Shown: piece by piece, positions 44,601 through 54,822 of the stretch
Layout: each line of letters starts with the position of its first letter
Position numbering within the stretch: the stretch's first letter is position 1
Assembly (NCBI RefSeq): GCF_030848805.1
Contig: NC_092362.1
Coordinates: forward strand, 11,450,157 to 11,514,156
Direction of reading: 5' to 3'
Length of the DNA: 64,000 nucleotides
DNA from: Temnothorax longispinosus
Taxonomy: Eukaryota > Arthropoda > Insecta > Hymenoptera > Formicidae
Made by a program: the position numbers and the translations under genes
Notes under the pieces: model-generated
Seen by the model: the letters and a program-made list of their open reading frames with translations, nothing else
Told to the model about the DNA's origin: nothing
Databases searched by the model: none

Positions 44601-44850
44601 AGAGTCCCTACATAAGAGTCTGGCCACTGAGGCTATTTTGTAACAAAATGGCGTCTCGCATCTTATACAGGGACTCTAGCATCTAGAGTCAAGGACTCAG
44701 AGACTGTAGTCGCCAGCCTTAACTTAAAGAAGAAGAAGGAGAAGGGAACTGTAGTCGCATTTTAATTGGTTTCGCCATTTTGTTACAAAAGGTTGTTTGA
44801 GTCAATACGCGTGAGTCCACTCAGTGGCCAGACTCTTATATAAGGACTCT
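44601..44850. mobile_element. MITE with AGAGTCC ends
   Basis: AGAGTCCCTACATAAGAGTC followed by TGGCCACTGAG is mirrored by CTCAGTGGCCA and GACTCTTATATAAGGACTCT (44820-44850). Inner GCCATTTTGTTACAAAA/TTTTGTAACAAAATGGC also pair. About 250 bp, non-coding. Confidence 0.7.
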
Positions 44851-44859
44851 ACAAGCGAC

Positions 44860-45195
44860 CTACATCCACCACTTAAAATTGAGCGAGTTTCCAGACCTGT
44901 GTATAAGACCGTGGTCGAAGTAGCCCTTTATCGTATTCCGATCAACAGTTTACTAACCGTAAATGACTTCAAACGGCGGTAAATTCCGCTAAAGCTGATT
45001 TCTTCTGCTAAATTTCTTCTCCAGTTAAAAGATCAAATTGCTCATCGATTTAATCTTTTTAATATATAGCACGTTCGTCTGATTCCATGTTAACGCGTAC
45101 TGATCGGAAACTGCTTTAAATTAAGGAAACAAAACATGTTCATGTTTATAGAAAGAGACTATAATTATTGAACACTGCGCATGCATCTTTATTTT
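44860..45195. other. No feature recognised
   Basis: Mixed-composition DNA without ORF, repeat pairing or splice-bounded frame. May be host intergenic or intronic DNA near spire. Confidence 0.4.
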
Positions 45196-45210
45196 ATTTC
45201 CTTCTCAAAA

Positions 45211-46352
45211 GGAAGTAGAAAATTTCAAATATCTGGGATTCACGTTTAATAGGAAAGGTAATTATGCCGATCATATAAAAGAACTGAATAGGAAAGGAAG
45301 GATCACTGCAAATAGGGTTTGTGATTTAAGAGAAAGATTATGCAAAGATGATTTTAATAAGAGATGGGACGCTTTTTAAGTACCTAGTGAAAAGTGTAAT
45401 GGAATATGGAGCAGAGATATGGGGGTGGAATGAAAAAAAGGAATTGGAAAAAGTCATGATGGATTATGTAAGATGGGTGTTTAAACTAAATTTTTGCACA
45501 CTAAGGTATGTAATATTAATATGAAACGTACGAGAAAAGAAGCAGAGAGAAAAAAGACGGAAGTTTAGTAAAGGCATATTGGGATGAAAAGAACATAATG
45601 GCTAAAAAGAAAAAGGATTTATATAATTTGGAACGAGAAAGATTTTATAATAACAATAGTTGAAGCTCAGAAGTAATAAAAGAATTAAATAATGAAGATA
45701 AAAATACTGAAGGCTTAGTAAGAATAAGGGAACAGGACATTCAAGGGCAAATAATAAACAGTAAAATAGCAGAGGCAAGGTATAATACAAGGTACAAAGA
45801 GATAGAGGTGAGAAACGAAACACCCAGTTATTTATTAAAAGAAAACTTGGATAAAGTAAAAACAGGAGATGAGATTAGAGCGATGGTAAAATTAAGGTGC
45901 GGCAATTTAGAGGATACAAATAAATATTGGCTGGACGAAGAAGATACGAAGTGTAGATTCTGCAAGATAGGTAGGGACAACTTAGATCATTATATAAGCG
46001 AGTGCAATATCACAAGTATGTGGTTTGAGAATCTAGGTAGGAATAACAAAGAAAGATTAGAGAATATACAAATTTAGAATGAAAAAAGGAAAGGTGTTAA
46101 ATAGATTATGGAAAAGGAGAAAGGAATGCTATAAAAAAAATAGGATAAAGGAAAAGAAAAATAAGGAAGTTGGGAAGAAGCATGAGTAGGAGCAGTAATG
46201 GAAACAGCTTTATATATAACGTTGTAAATAACAATGTATTGCGGCTTGTATGTAAAGAAGAAAGATGGATGATGTGTGGATGGATGCGTGTTTTAAGTAA
46301 GAAATGTAAACCAAGTCCTTTCTTGGCGTATAGCTGAAATAAAGACGTATAT
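45211..46352 (+). mobile_element. 5'-truncated LINE with 15-bp target duplication
   Basis: ATTTCCTTCTCAAAA occurs at 45196-45210 and 46353-46367, exactly bordering the insert. The insert holds only the 3' end of an ORF2: EVENFKYLGFTFNRKGNYADH, EYGAEIWGWNEKKELEKVM, then (45808-46077) RAMVKLRCGNLEDTNKYW and CRFCKIGRDNLDHYISEC. The 3' end is ...GAAATAAAGACGTAT with an AATAAA signal but no poly(A) tail. Frames are broken. A different LINE family from the two long elements here. Confidence 0.9.
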
Positions 46353-46573
46353 ATTTCCTTCTCAAAATATTCAGCATGCGCATATTAATTTTCAGCTTGT
46401 CCTTGTAACCTATGTTGAACGTTTCTTTGAGCATGTTTCGAAATGTACTGACAGTATCAAAAATCTATAACATACGCGACGTAAACTATAGATTTTCAAT
46501 GCCGTCAGTACATTGTTCTTCTTAATTCATAAAATTCAAGTGTTTCGTAGTAGTTGTTATCATATGAATGTTG

Positions 46574-46876
46574 TTATCCTGACCTCTTCTCTAGTCCTTG
46601 AACTTCCATCTCTCGACGCGCATGAGAAGGTGGTGTCGACATAGGTGTCAGTGCGGAGACAGGTGTCATTGTCGGCGTTGAGGCAGACGTGCCGTTGCGC
46701 AACGCAGAATCTTTTCGTCTGGACGCGGGGGAAGCCGGTGCCGAGCCGACCGCTCCTGAATTTCTTAGCCAGGAATTCTTGCTACTACTGTTCTCAGCTT
46801 CTGTAGGCGAAAGTAATAATCCAGGAGAGAGTAACACGACTGGCACTCGAGCAAACTGTTCCGTTGGTATTCGCAT
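46574..46876 (-). CDS. spire, C-terminal exon
   Basis: Follows an intron ending TTTTTCAG (46877-46884 on the plus strand as CTGAAAAA). It begins MRIPTEQFARVPVVLLSPGL, the sequence that in Spire proteins directly follows the FYVE-like finger, then a Ser/Pro/Thr-rich tail with SASTPTMTPVSALTPMSTPP, ending GLEKRSG and a TAA stop at 46576-46574. The tail is low-complexity and evolves fast. Whether this is the final exon of all isoforms is unknown, but no splice donor is needed to explain it. Confidence 0.85.
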   Translation of the reverse strand: MRIPTEQFARVPVVLLSPGLLLSPTEAENSSSKNSWLRNSGAVGSAPASPASRRKDSALRNGTSASTPTMTPVSALTPMSTPPSHARREMEVQGLEKRSG

Positions 46877-47309
46877 CTGAAAAATGTCGTTACTAAGTTA
46901 TATTAATATTCAGATAAATTCAAACGTCAAGAAAAAGAACTCAATATAATAGCCTAAAATTAATTAAGTCAAATTCAGCCAGTTTAAATCGTATAGTGCA
47001 AGATAAAAATTTACAATATGATATTACTTTTTTTAAATCTAATATGCAATAATTCGCCAAAGCCAAAAGCCTCAAGAAATCAAATTGATAGTTAAAATTT
47101 AATTAATGTGACTTTTAATTATTAATTAAAATACAATTTATCTTCGAAAATATAAATGTTTTAAAAATATAAATGTTTTTTGTTTTTCGTCAATTTATAG
47201 ATATTTATAGAGTATAATTGTAGCTATAGCTCAAATTACACATTTATATGTTAATTGTTCTAATTGTAATCGAAATTTATATTAATGTATGCAAAAATCG
47301 TATACTAAC
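46877..47309 (-). other. spire intron
   Basis: 433 bp between the finger exon and the C-terminal exon; starts GTTAGT and ends TTTTTCAG on the minus strand; AT-rich, no repeat noticed. Confidence 0.8.
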
Positions 47310-47558
47310 TTTCGAATAACATTTAACGCAGACGGTCCTCTTGCATAAGCGACAACGTTGTCCCCAAGGACCTAGTAAACCGAAGCGTGTTTTCAGACAG
47401 AGAAAACAAACGCGTCTTTTCTCTACATCTTCTTTTACGCGCCCTTCCACGGGAAGAGACTCCAACTCAGCTTTTGTAAGCACGCTACGAATATGCACAA
47501 TCTCGTCCAACGTTAATGACAGCCTTTCGTCCAATAACATGTCTCCTAGCGTCGCTTT
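47310..47558 (-). CDS. spire, Spir-box and FYVE-like zinc-finger exon
   Basis: 249 nt (83 codons), acceptor ATTTCACAG before 47558 and donor GTTAGT after 47310. Encodes KATLGDMLLDERLSLTLDEI, VHIRSVLTKAELESLPVEG (the Spir-box, a Rab-binding-type motif) and KRRVCFLCLKTRFGLLGPWG, RCRLCKRTVCVKCYSK, the modified FYVE finger with its paired cysteines. Spire nucleates actin with formins and acts on vesicles and in oocyte polarity; the finger aids membrane binding. KIND and WH2 exons lie upstream on this strand (higher coordinates) and are not found in the window, so the next intron must exceed 16 kb or the gene copy is partial. Confidence 0.92.
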
Positions 47559-47688
47559 CTGTGAAATGTGATTAAATTTGAATGTATTTATTTATGATTA
47601 CGTCTTTTGTGTTTCCATCTCATATATTGTACTTTTAAATCGCAAAGATGTAACTTTTAGCTCCTAACTATAATATTCTTATATCAAC

Positions 47689-48045
47689 CCTCGGTTGTCA
47701 CTCGGGGTCAAAGCGACCCCAGACTTTTTTTTTTAATTTTATTAAAGTAACATATCTCTTAAGAGTACTATGCAAAATTTTAAGCAAAAGACATTGAAAA
47801 ATGAAAATTGTGATTTTTTTCCGAACACTTACATTTTTTTAAGGATTCTTTTTAACATGATGCCATTCAAAAAGTTAATTTTTTATAATGAAAATACATT
47901 CTACAAATGTTTAAACTTAATTCTAGAATTTTTTGCGATCCACTTAAACTGTTAGTTTTTGAACAGCAGCTGCTTGAAAATTGGTTGGGGTAAAATTGAC
48001 CCCGTGTGACAAACGTGTTCAAAAAAAGAGATGTGACAACCGAGG
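47689..48045. mobile_element. MITE with CCTCGGTTGTCAC ends next to spire exon
   Basis: CCTCGGTTGTCAC at 47689 and GTGACAACCGAGG ending at 48045. Just inside each end is a palindrome of GGGGTCAAAGCGACCCC / GGGGTAAAATTGACCCC type. The interior is AT-rich. Lies in the spire intron, 130 bp 5' of the finger exon. Confidence 0.75.
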
Positions 48046-48330
48046 ATTAATGTATCATTTTTCTATATTCTTTGCTGCTTTAACTATCTTTTAAAGAACC
48101 CCGCCATAATCATATTTTGAGTTTCGGTGAAATTAGCTAAAACTGTGGAAATAAATAGTTTATGTGATGCTGATCAAAAGTCACAAGGGCAATATTCATA
48201 AAAATCAACCGTTTACTGATCAAAAGTCATCATAAGCATGATTCCCAAAAATTGGCCTCCATGAGCCATTGCCCTTAATAACTATAGTACAACAGCAACA
48301 TCACCAGGCCTATTGTGCAACTTGAGTAAG

Positions 48331-48333
48331 CAC

Positions 48334-48401
<68 letters not shown>

Positions 48402-48440
48402 GCGTGTGCGTGTGCGGTGCGTGTGCGGTGCGTGTGCGTG
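48331..48440. repeat. GT/GC dinucleotide microsatellite
   Basis: About 65 bp of pure GT followed by GTGTGCGTGTGC variants. A second run, GTGC repeated, is at 48698-48728. Long frames on either strand here are artefacts. Confidence 0.95.
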
Positions 48441-48697
48441 TGCTGATATATACAATGTAAATACTATACAATGTGTAAATAAAAATATATATGTATATTT
48501 TGTGTTATGTCTGTGTGCGTGTGAGTGTATTCGCGTGACTGCGCGTGCGCGTATGAGCGTGCGTATTTTGCCGTCGGCATAGGCGTTATCCAATGTGCAG
48601 CGCGGAAAGGTTGCGCGATCGGACTTTGCACATCATTTGGCCCTTAAAAAAGCCGATTTTTACATGTATGTTTGCACTCGCATGTATATGCGTATAG

Positions 48698-48728
<31 letters not shown>

Positions 48729-48765
48729 ATGCTCGCGTATCTGTATCAATTGAAACCCGGTAGTG

Positions 48766-49210
48766 TCTCGTGCCAAATATACGCGAAGCGAGACCGCACT
48801 CTTTTACGCGACACGACGAGTTGCGAGTACTCGAGATGTTGAGATCTCAATAACGAGTGAACGGATCAAGTTCTAAGTAGGCTTGGTCGATAGCTTGGGG
48901 TCGATTTATAAATAAAAGTGTTTTTATTTTTCCCTTACGTGCCCTACGAGCGGAGATATTGCAACGCAGAGTCCAAATGTGAAAATTTTTTATTAAGATA
49001 CGTCGTTAAGAGATACTTCGTCGTCTTTCACTCAATCAGAAAAACGTAACTTTCACTACTTTCAACGGTAGATGGCTCTTGATTTCTGATAAGTCGCGCG
49101 CGCATTATTATCGATCTAGTAGGTAAATTAGGTCGATAGACTTATCGGTCAGGAGGAAGATTTCTATTTAGGTAAATTAGGTCGATATAGACTTATCGGC
49201 CAGGAGGTTA
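48766..49210. mobile_element. Isolated, diverged Helentron-like 3' end
   Basis: Reads GGTAGTGTCTCGTGCCAAAT then the same GAGACCG...ACTCTTTTACGCGACACGACG, GAGATGTTGAGATCTCAATA, CGGATCAAGTTCTAAGTAGG and TACGAGCGGAGATATTGCAA landmarks found at 58165-58560, on the same strand, at lower identity. It continues into a part like 17990-18110 (TAGGTCGATAGACTTATCGG, here twice). The cassette and palindrome are absent. Confidence 0.7.
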
Positions 49211-49652
49211 TCAAGAAACACGGTACAGCGCGTTCAACGCACTCAGTATAGTTATAACCTATAGTGACAGTCGTGCCAGATGTCAAAAGAGTGATAGTGT
49301 ACATTTGACCGCAGGGAGCTGACGCCGAGGAGATGTTTAAGAAGGAAGGTATATCCAAAATTGCACACGTACGTACATATATATATATATATATGCTGTC
49401 TTGTAAAAGTTAAAGAGAACGAGAAAGTGATCTGTAGCGCAATTTATATTGTAGGCAAGGGTAATTATTTAGAATACTCGCTGCACCTCGAATATCAATA
49501 AAATTATGCTCATTTGACGAGTTTTGACACGAAACGAAAGAATCTGGCAGAAAAATGCGGCGGTCTGCCCTGCGAAACGAGGTATTTAGCGTTAAAGTTG
49601 ACGACTCTCAGATTAGAAATCCTGTCTTACCAACATGATGTAGCGATCAAGA
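49211..49652. other. No clear feature; short inverted match to 52738-52790
   Basis: A stretch at about 49583-49640 (TAGCGTTAAAGTTGACGACTC...) is the inverted relative of 52738-52787 on the far side of the 2.7-kb element. A TA microsatellite lies near 49380. No gene. Confidence 0.4.
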
Positions 49653-50010
49653 GCTGACAGAGCACCCGCGGCCACATGCGCATGCTCTGTCAGCTCTGTG
49701 GCCACATGCGCATGCTCCGTGGCCGCACGCGTATGCAAAAGTGCGCGAATTTGAAACGTATGCATACTTACACTGCATAAATATAAATATGTACTTTTCA
49801 TATACCAACTATTCTCTGCTTTAACAAATTATTTCTGCTAAAGATATTAAGCGTCAAAGTTAACGAAACAGAAATAATTTGTTAAAGCAGAGATAAGTTG
49901 GTATATGAAAAGTAGATATTTATATTTATGCATACGTTTCAAATTCGCGCACTTTTGCATGCGCGTGCGGCCACGGAGCATGTGGCCGCGGGGCATGTTC
50001 ATGTTGCTAC
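49653..50010. mobile_element. Palindromic element with GGCCACATGCGCATGC arms
   Basis: Arms of ~150-180 bp around a centre near 49850: GGCCACATGCGCATGC, GCATACG...AAAAGTGCGCGAATTTG, ATATAAATATGTACTTTTCA, TTATCTCTGCTTTAACAAAT on each side. The left arm has an additional duplicated TGACAGAGC/GCTCTGTCA pair. Non-coding. Confidence 0.7.
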
Positions 50011-50725
50011 GGGTGCATTCGGGGAGACGCTATTAACGCTATAAACGCAAACGCTATGAACTTCGTTCGAAGAGCCAATAGCGCGACAGCGATAGCAAGC
50101 TGCCCGAACGCAGCTTGCGCCAATAGTATTTCGTGCCTCACCTCGAAAATAATAGCGAAAATAGCGCGAGTGATGACGTCACGCTGCCTTTACAGTGACG
50201 TCATCATCGTATATCACAGCGCCACAAAGCGTCTCCTCGAACAGTTGTGGACGATAATTGTGCTAATAGCGTGACCGGAAATAAGTTGGCGCTGCAAGTT
50301 CATATTTTTTAATGAACTATAGCTCAAACGATTGCTCCCTAATTGCTCCCTCAGAATCGACAATTGCTCCCCTTTTAAAATTATTATTTTTTAAGATATT
50401 TAATAAAAACGAAAAATTTCTAATTTTTATTGAAAAACATATTTATAATAACTTTATGCAACTTTATACGGCATAGAACGATTGCTCCTTCATTGCTCCT
50501 TATTGCTCCATCATAATTTTAATGATTTATTGCATTTTTATTGAAAAAATAACAAATTAATCATTTCACAAGTAACGCCGCCGCCGCCACTATCGGCCGC
50601 CTATTGTAACTATGGCTCGGCAGCCATTGGCGGAAATATTTAAACGTAATATAATAGCTTTATTGTTCATAACTATATCTCAAAGAGTTTAGTCAACATT
50701 TCCTATTGATTTTCGGTAAAATAAA

Positions 50726-50865
50726 GGTGGAAGCACATTAAATTGCAGGAGACATAAGCAGAAGCCATATGCGCATGCGCTATGGTATCTGTTAGAGCTT
50801 TACGGATACCATAGCGCATGCGCATATGGCTTCTGCTTTCTGCTCATGGCTCCTGCAATTTTATG
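50726..50865. mobile_element. Small palindromic MITE (GGTGGAAGCACAT), truncated copy
   Basis: Same as 52098-52254 but its last ~15 bp are replaced by the next element. The core ATATGCGCATGCGCTATGGT is almost perfectly palindromic with a ~16-bp loop. Confidence 0.7.
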
Positions 50866-50867
50866 AA

Positions 50868-51301
50868 CTGGGAGTTTCATTAGTTTAATTATGCGTGGGA
50901 AGCACACACACACACGGGGGGGTGCGAGGGGGGCCTTCAGCCCCCCCCTCCCCCGCACCCACCCCGCCGGTAGGCAGCGTGGACTTCGCTTTACAACATA
51001 AAGTACATGCTAAGTTGTAAAGCGAAATTATAAAGTACATGCATGGGGAGGGGGTGCAGGGGAGAAAAGCCTTCCTGTTCACGTGCGCTCATGCATGTAA
51101 GCCCCCTTGCACCCCTCCATGCATGTGCTTTATAATTTCGCTTTACAACTTAGCTTAGCATGTACTTTAAGTTGTAAAGCGAGGTCCACGCTGCCTACCG
51201 GCGGGGCGGGTGCGGGGAAGGGAGGGCCGAAGGCCCCCCTCGCACCCCCCCGTGTGTGTGTGTGTGCTTCCCACGCATAATTAAACTAAAGAAACTCCCA
51301 G
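50868..51301. mobile_element. 434-bp palindromic MITE (CTGGGAGTTTC ends)
   Basis: CTGGGAGTTTC at 50868 and GAAACTCCCAG at 51291-51301. Arms hold TTAATTATGCGTGGGAAGC, a CA/TG run, a G-tract block and CTTTACAACTTA words; pairing is nearly complete across ~200-bp arms. The G/C-rich blocks could form strong secondary structure. Non-coding. Confidence 0.8.
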
Positions 51302-51612
51302 CGTGAGACCTAACTGCTTGAATCGAGATGCGATAAAGTAGAAGATAATAAATGCTATTATAAAGATAACTAATTACTATTTATTATTTGTTATTTGTGC
51401 ATTTACACATAGACATGACGATATGTTGGACTTAACAAATATTCATGCGCGTATATTTTGAAAAAGGCTTCCTAAGTAACACAGATTATACTACTTACGC
51501 AGTGCTACTAATCTACAAAAATTAATTTGTGTTGCCTAGGGATTTTCGTTAGTACTAACATGGTCTCCTCCATTTTTATGGAAATTGTCGCCTTACCGGA
51601 TGTTTAGATTGG
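51302..51612. other. No feature recognised
   Basis: Mixed AT-rich DNA between two MITEs, inside the 2.7-kb element. No ORF or internal pairing seen. Confidence 0.4.
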
Positions 51613-51616
51613 TTAA

Positions 51617-51859
51617 GCCCCTTGCACAATGCCAGACAACAGGCAATAGGAACAGGAAATAACTAAAAAAATCGTTAATTATAACCTAAAAAGTTCAAAT
51701 GCTATGATTGGTTGGCAACAGGCAATAGGCACTGAATTTCCAACGTGACTGAAACTCTGTGTCTATTGATTGTGTCACTGTTTATTCTGCATTTATACAT
51801 GATTTCTGATTTCTATTCCCTGTTCCTATTGCCTGTTGCCTGGCATTGTGCAAGGGGCT
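51617..51859. mobile_element. TTAA-flanked MITE (GCCCCTTGCACAATGCC ends)
   Basis: GCCCCTTGCACAATGCCAG and CTGGCATTGTGCAAGGGGC are bordered by TTAA at 51613-51616 and 51860-51863. Inner CAACAGGCAATAGG repeats pair too, and it contains GATTGGTTGGCAAC. Non-coding. Confidence 0.75.
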
Positions 51860-52097
51860 TTAACGACAGATGACGCGACGCGTGGAAACTCAGCCTAACG
51901 TCAATAAGGGCTCATGCACAATGCTGACAGGTGAGCAATTAAGGAGCAATCGTTTTATGTTGGATATACTTGCAGAAGACTGTGAGAAATGTATTTTTCC
52001 AAGAAAATAAACAGTTCTCTGCTAAAATATCATACAAAATTAATTATACGAATGGAGCGATTAAAAATCCTAATAGAGCAAAGCGAGAAATAGTTAA

Positions 52098-52254
52098 GGT
52101 GGAAGCACATAAAATTGCAGGAGCCATGAGCAGAAAGCAGAAGCCATATGCGCATGCGCTATGGTATCCGTAAAGCTCTAACAGATACCATAGCGCATGC
52201 GCATATGGCTTCTGCATTCTGCTTATGTCTCCTGCAATTTTATGTGCTTCCACC
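52098..52254. mobile_element. Small palindromic MITE (GGTGGAAGCACAT), complete copy
   Basis: GGTGGAAGCACATAAAATTG ... CAATTTTATGTGCTTCCACC with TTAA on the left and TTTA on the right. Almost the entire 157 bp folds on itself, including AGAAGCCATATGCGCATGCG. A truncated sibling is at 50726. Confidence 0.8.
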
Positions 52255-52995
52255 TTTATTCTACCGAAAATCAATAGGAAATGTTGATTAAACTCTTTGA
52301 GATATAGTTATGAACAATAAAGCTATTATATTACGTTTAAATATTTCCGCCAATGGCTGCCGAGCCATAGTTACAATAGGCGGCCGATAGTGGCGGCGGC
52401 GGCGTTACTTGTGAAATGATTAATTTGTTATTTTTTCAATAAAAATGCAATAAATCATTAAAATTATGATGGAGCAATAAGGAGCAATGAAGGAGCAATC
52501 GTTCTATGCCGTATAAAGTTGCATAGAGTTATTATAAATATGTTTTTCAATAAAAATTAGAAATTTTTCGTTTTTATTAAATATCTCAAAAAATAATAAT
52601 TTTAAAAGGGGAGCAATTGTCGATTCTGAGGGAGCAATTAGGGAGCAATCGTTTGAGCTATAGTTCATTAAAAAATATGAACTTGCAGCGCCAACTTATT
52701 TCCGGTAATAGCGTGCTCCCCGAATGCACCCTATATCACATCGGTATGACAGGATTCCTAACCTGAGAGTCATCAACTTTAACGCTAGAGGGAGTTCGGA
52801 TTGAGGTAGCGTGGGAGGCGGACGTTTTTCGTTGGCGGGAATTCGCGAGCCCTTTTACGGTTAATTTAAGCGAGCTATTAAAGCGTTAGAAAGTGAGTAA
52901 GAGGGATAAGGAGGATCTAAAGAGTTGCCGCATCGATTTGAGGCGATTTTGAGAAGAATTTTAGGTCCCCCGTCGGAGGGGGGACGACTGTTAGG

Positions 52996-54822
52996 ATGCT
53001 AGCTACAAATGTAGGTTATGACAGAGACAAGGACGGGAGCCACCCCAAGAATAATGAATTAAACGAGAAGGATAAAATGGATTTAGTAGATAATCATGGA
53101 GGGAATGACGCAATACATACAATGAAGGAACAGCTTGCGAATACGAAAGATGAAGCGAAGGATAAGTATCTAATGAGTAGAAAAGATAAGGTATTTATGA
53201 ATATCCAAGGTAAGTTAGTTAAGTACACGCATGAATATGAAAGCAAATTAGCAGGTGACACTAATTCCATCCCACGTTTCGAGAAAAAATTCGAAGGTAT
53301 GAAAATCGTGTGTTGTAGATTAACTACTCAAAATATCTGTAACAAAAAGGGCATGAATAAGATCAAAATACAAATGTTTTTACATAAAGCCAGATGTTAT
53401 CCAGACGATTTTGAAATGGATCAGTTTAATTTAGCTAGACTTAAGTTTAAAAATATGACAGACGCGAATTCTTGTTTAGATAAGCTGTGTAGAGAGTGCA
53501 AAGATAAGGTCCATGTATATATCGATAATAGATCAATCACATGTAAAGGGGTGATATCGGATTGGCCTTTTAGTATTCCCGAGTTATGGGATACAATAGT
53601 AAATAAAGATGATATTATGCAAATTGAAAGAATGACTAGAAAGCGTTTTGATAAGGAAAAACAATCCAGGATAGAAAACGATACAAATAATATATGCATC
53701 ATTTTTAATAAAAACGTTCTTCCAAAAAATATATCTATATTTGAAGGTTATGGCCATCTGAAGGTTAGACCATATGTAGAAGCGGTTAAACAATGCTTTA
53801 GATGTTTCAGATTTGGACATGTCAAGGCAGTGTGCAAAGGCTCAGAGAAATGCGGTAGATGTGGAAATGAGGCTCACGATGAGTGCAATCTTGACTACTA
53901 TTGTGTTAACTGTGAAGGTTCACATAGATCAACCTATCGAGGATGCCCGGTGTTCCAATGGAATAGGGAAGTAAAAGTAGTGATGGCGTATCATAACGCA
54001 ACGTTTTATGAGGCTCAGAGAATCCTAAAAAGCAAAAAAAATAAGACGACTAATACTAAGACTCCATAGACGCGGAAACGCCGTGCGGCAGAGTGCGTTG
54101 ACCAATCACAAATTTTGATTTTGCCGCAGACGACTTGCGGCAGCCTTCTGATTGGTCAACGCACTCTACCGCACGGCGTTTCCGCGTCTATGGAGTCTTA
54201 GCATAAGGATTACGATAGATTTACCAAACCCTCGGATTGGCCGGAATTAAAAACATATGCAAAGATAGTAAAACAAAATCCTATCGTCCAGAAGAAGATG
54301 GATGCAAAAAAATCGACCCAATATGAAGATGCACAAGATGGTTCTAAAAGATCGTCACTGGAAAAAAATCCTAAAGCACTAAAATCGATAGTAAATAGGC
54401 GGGAAGGTAGTTCTAATAGGAATCAACTATATTATAATAGATTTAACATGAGACAGGAAGAAATAAATAGGGATAAAAGAGGTATAGCTATAAGAAATAC
54501 AGACGATGAATCAGAAAATGAAAATAGGGTTATTAAAAAAAGAAGAAGCAATATAGATAGCCATGAAACTAGTGGGATCGGAAACTTCTTTAGAGATATA
54601 ATGTCTCAAATAGCTCAGGAAGAAGTAAAAAATAGCTTAAGAGACGTGGAAATGTTAGATATTAATAACGGGTATAGTAACTCGGATGATAACTATGATA
54701 GGTTTTATGATAAGGAAATAAAAGTATATAATCAAGAGCCGGTGGATCAGAGAAATAGGGAGAAAAGTAATAGAAGTCAAAGGTTTAGAGGTCCTGCAAA
54801 TTATAGATCTAACTATGGTTAA
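52996..54822 (+). pseudogene. ORF1 (Gag-like) of the full-length non-LTR element
   Basis: Starts MLATNVGYDRDKDG after a G-rich stretch (GGTCCCCCGTCGGAGGGGGG). The middle part has FEKKFEGMKIVCCRL and LKFKNMTDANSCLDK, like an RNA-binding fold; zinc knuckles CFRCFRFGHVKAVC, CGRCGNEAHDEC and CVNCEGSHRSTYRGC follow (53790-53950). A palindromic MITE interrupts after KNKTTNT. The C-terminal part resumes at 54202 (HKDYDRFTKPSDWPELKTYA) and is charged and low-complexity, ending NYRSNYG. Apart from the MITE the frame is intact. Confidence 0.85.
54059..54199. mobile_element. Palindromic MITE with CCAAT core, no. 4
   Basis: AGACTCCATAGACGCGGAAA ... TTTCCGCGTCTATGGAGTCT with TA on each side. Nearly perfect ~55-bp arms including GTGCGTTGACCAATCA/TGATTGGTCAACGCAC and a ~30-bp loop rich in GCGGCA. 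It introduces the stop that truncates ORF1. Confidence 0.85.

Larger units (their letters stand above)
50011..52731. mobile_element. 2.7-kb element with GGGTGCATTCGGGGA ends
   Basis: GGGTGCATTCGGGGAG at 50011 and CTCCCCGAATGCACCC ending at 52731. Inside are arms of about 450 bp (50272-50725 and 52255-52706) pairing through ACTTGCAGCGCCAACTTATT and repeated GGAGCAAT words. The left non-paired part has two CRE-like TGACGTCA palindromes (near 50173 and 50206). The middle holds at least three smaller inverted elements. No transposase. Confidence 0.75.

Noticed and set aside
45808..46077. Independent zinc-finger gene
   Set aside because: Inside a LINE fragment with a 15-bp target duplication; the Cys/His pattern is the usual ORF2 C-terminal motif.
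48282..48593. Overlapping ORFs of ~90-100 codons on both strands
   Set aside because: Created by the GT/GC microsatellite; composition is Thr/His or Cys/Val repeats only.
49164..49358. 64-codon minus-strand ORF (MDIPSFLNISSASAPCG...)
   Set aside because: Overlaps a diverged Helentron-like end; no homologue recognised and no splice context.
49164..49652. Possible additional spire exons
   Set aside because: No KIND or WH2 motifs in any frame of the region; sequence is repeat-like.
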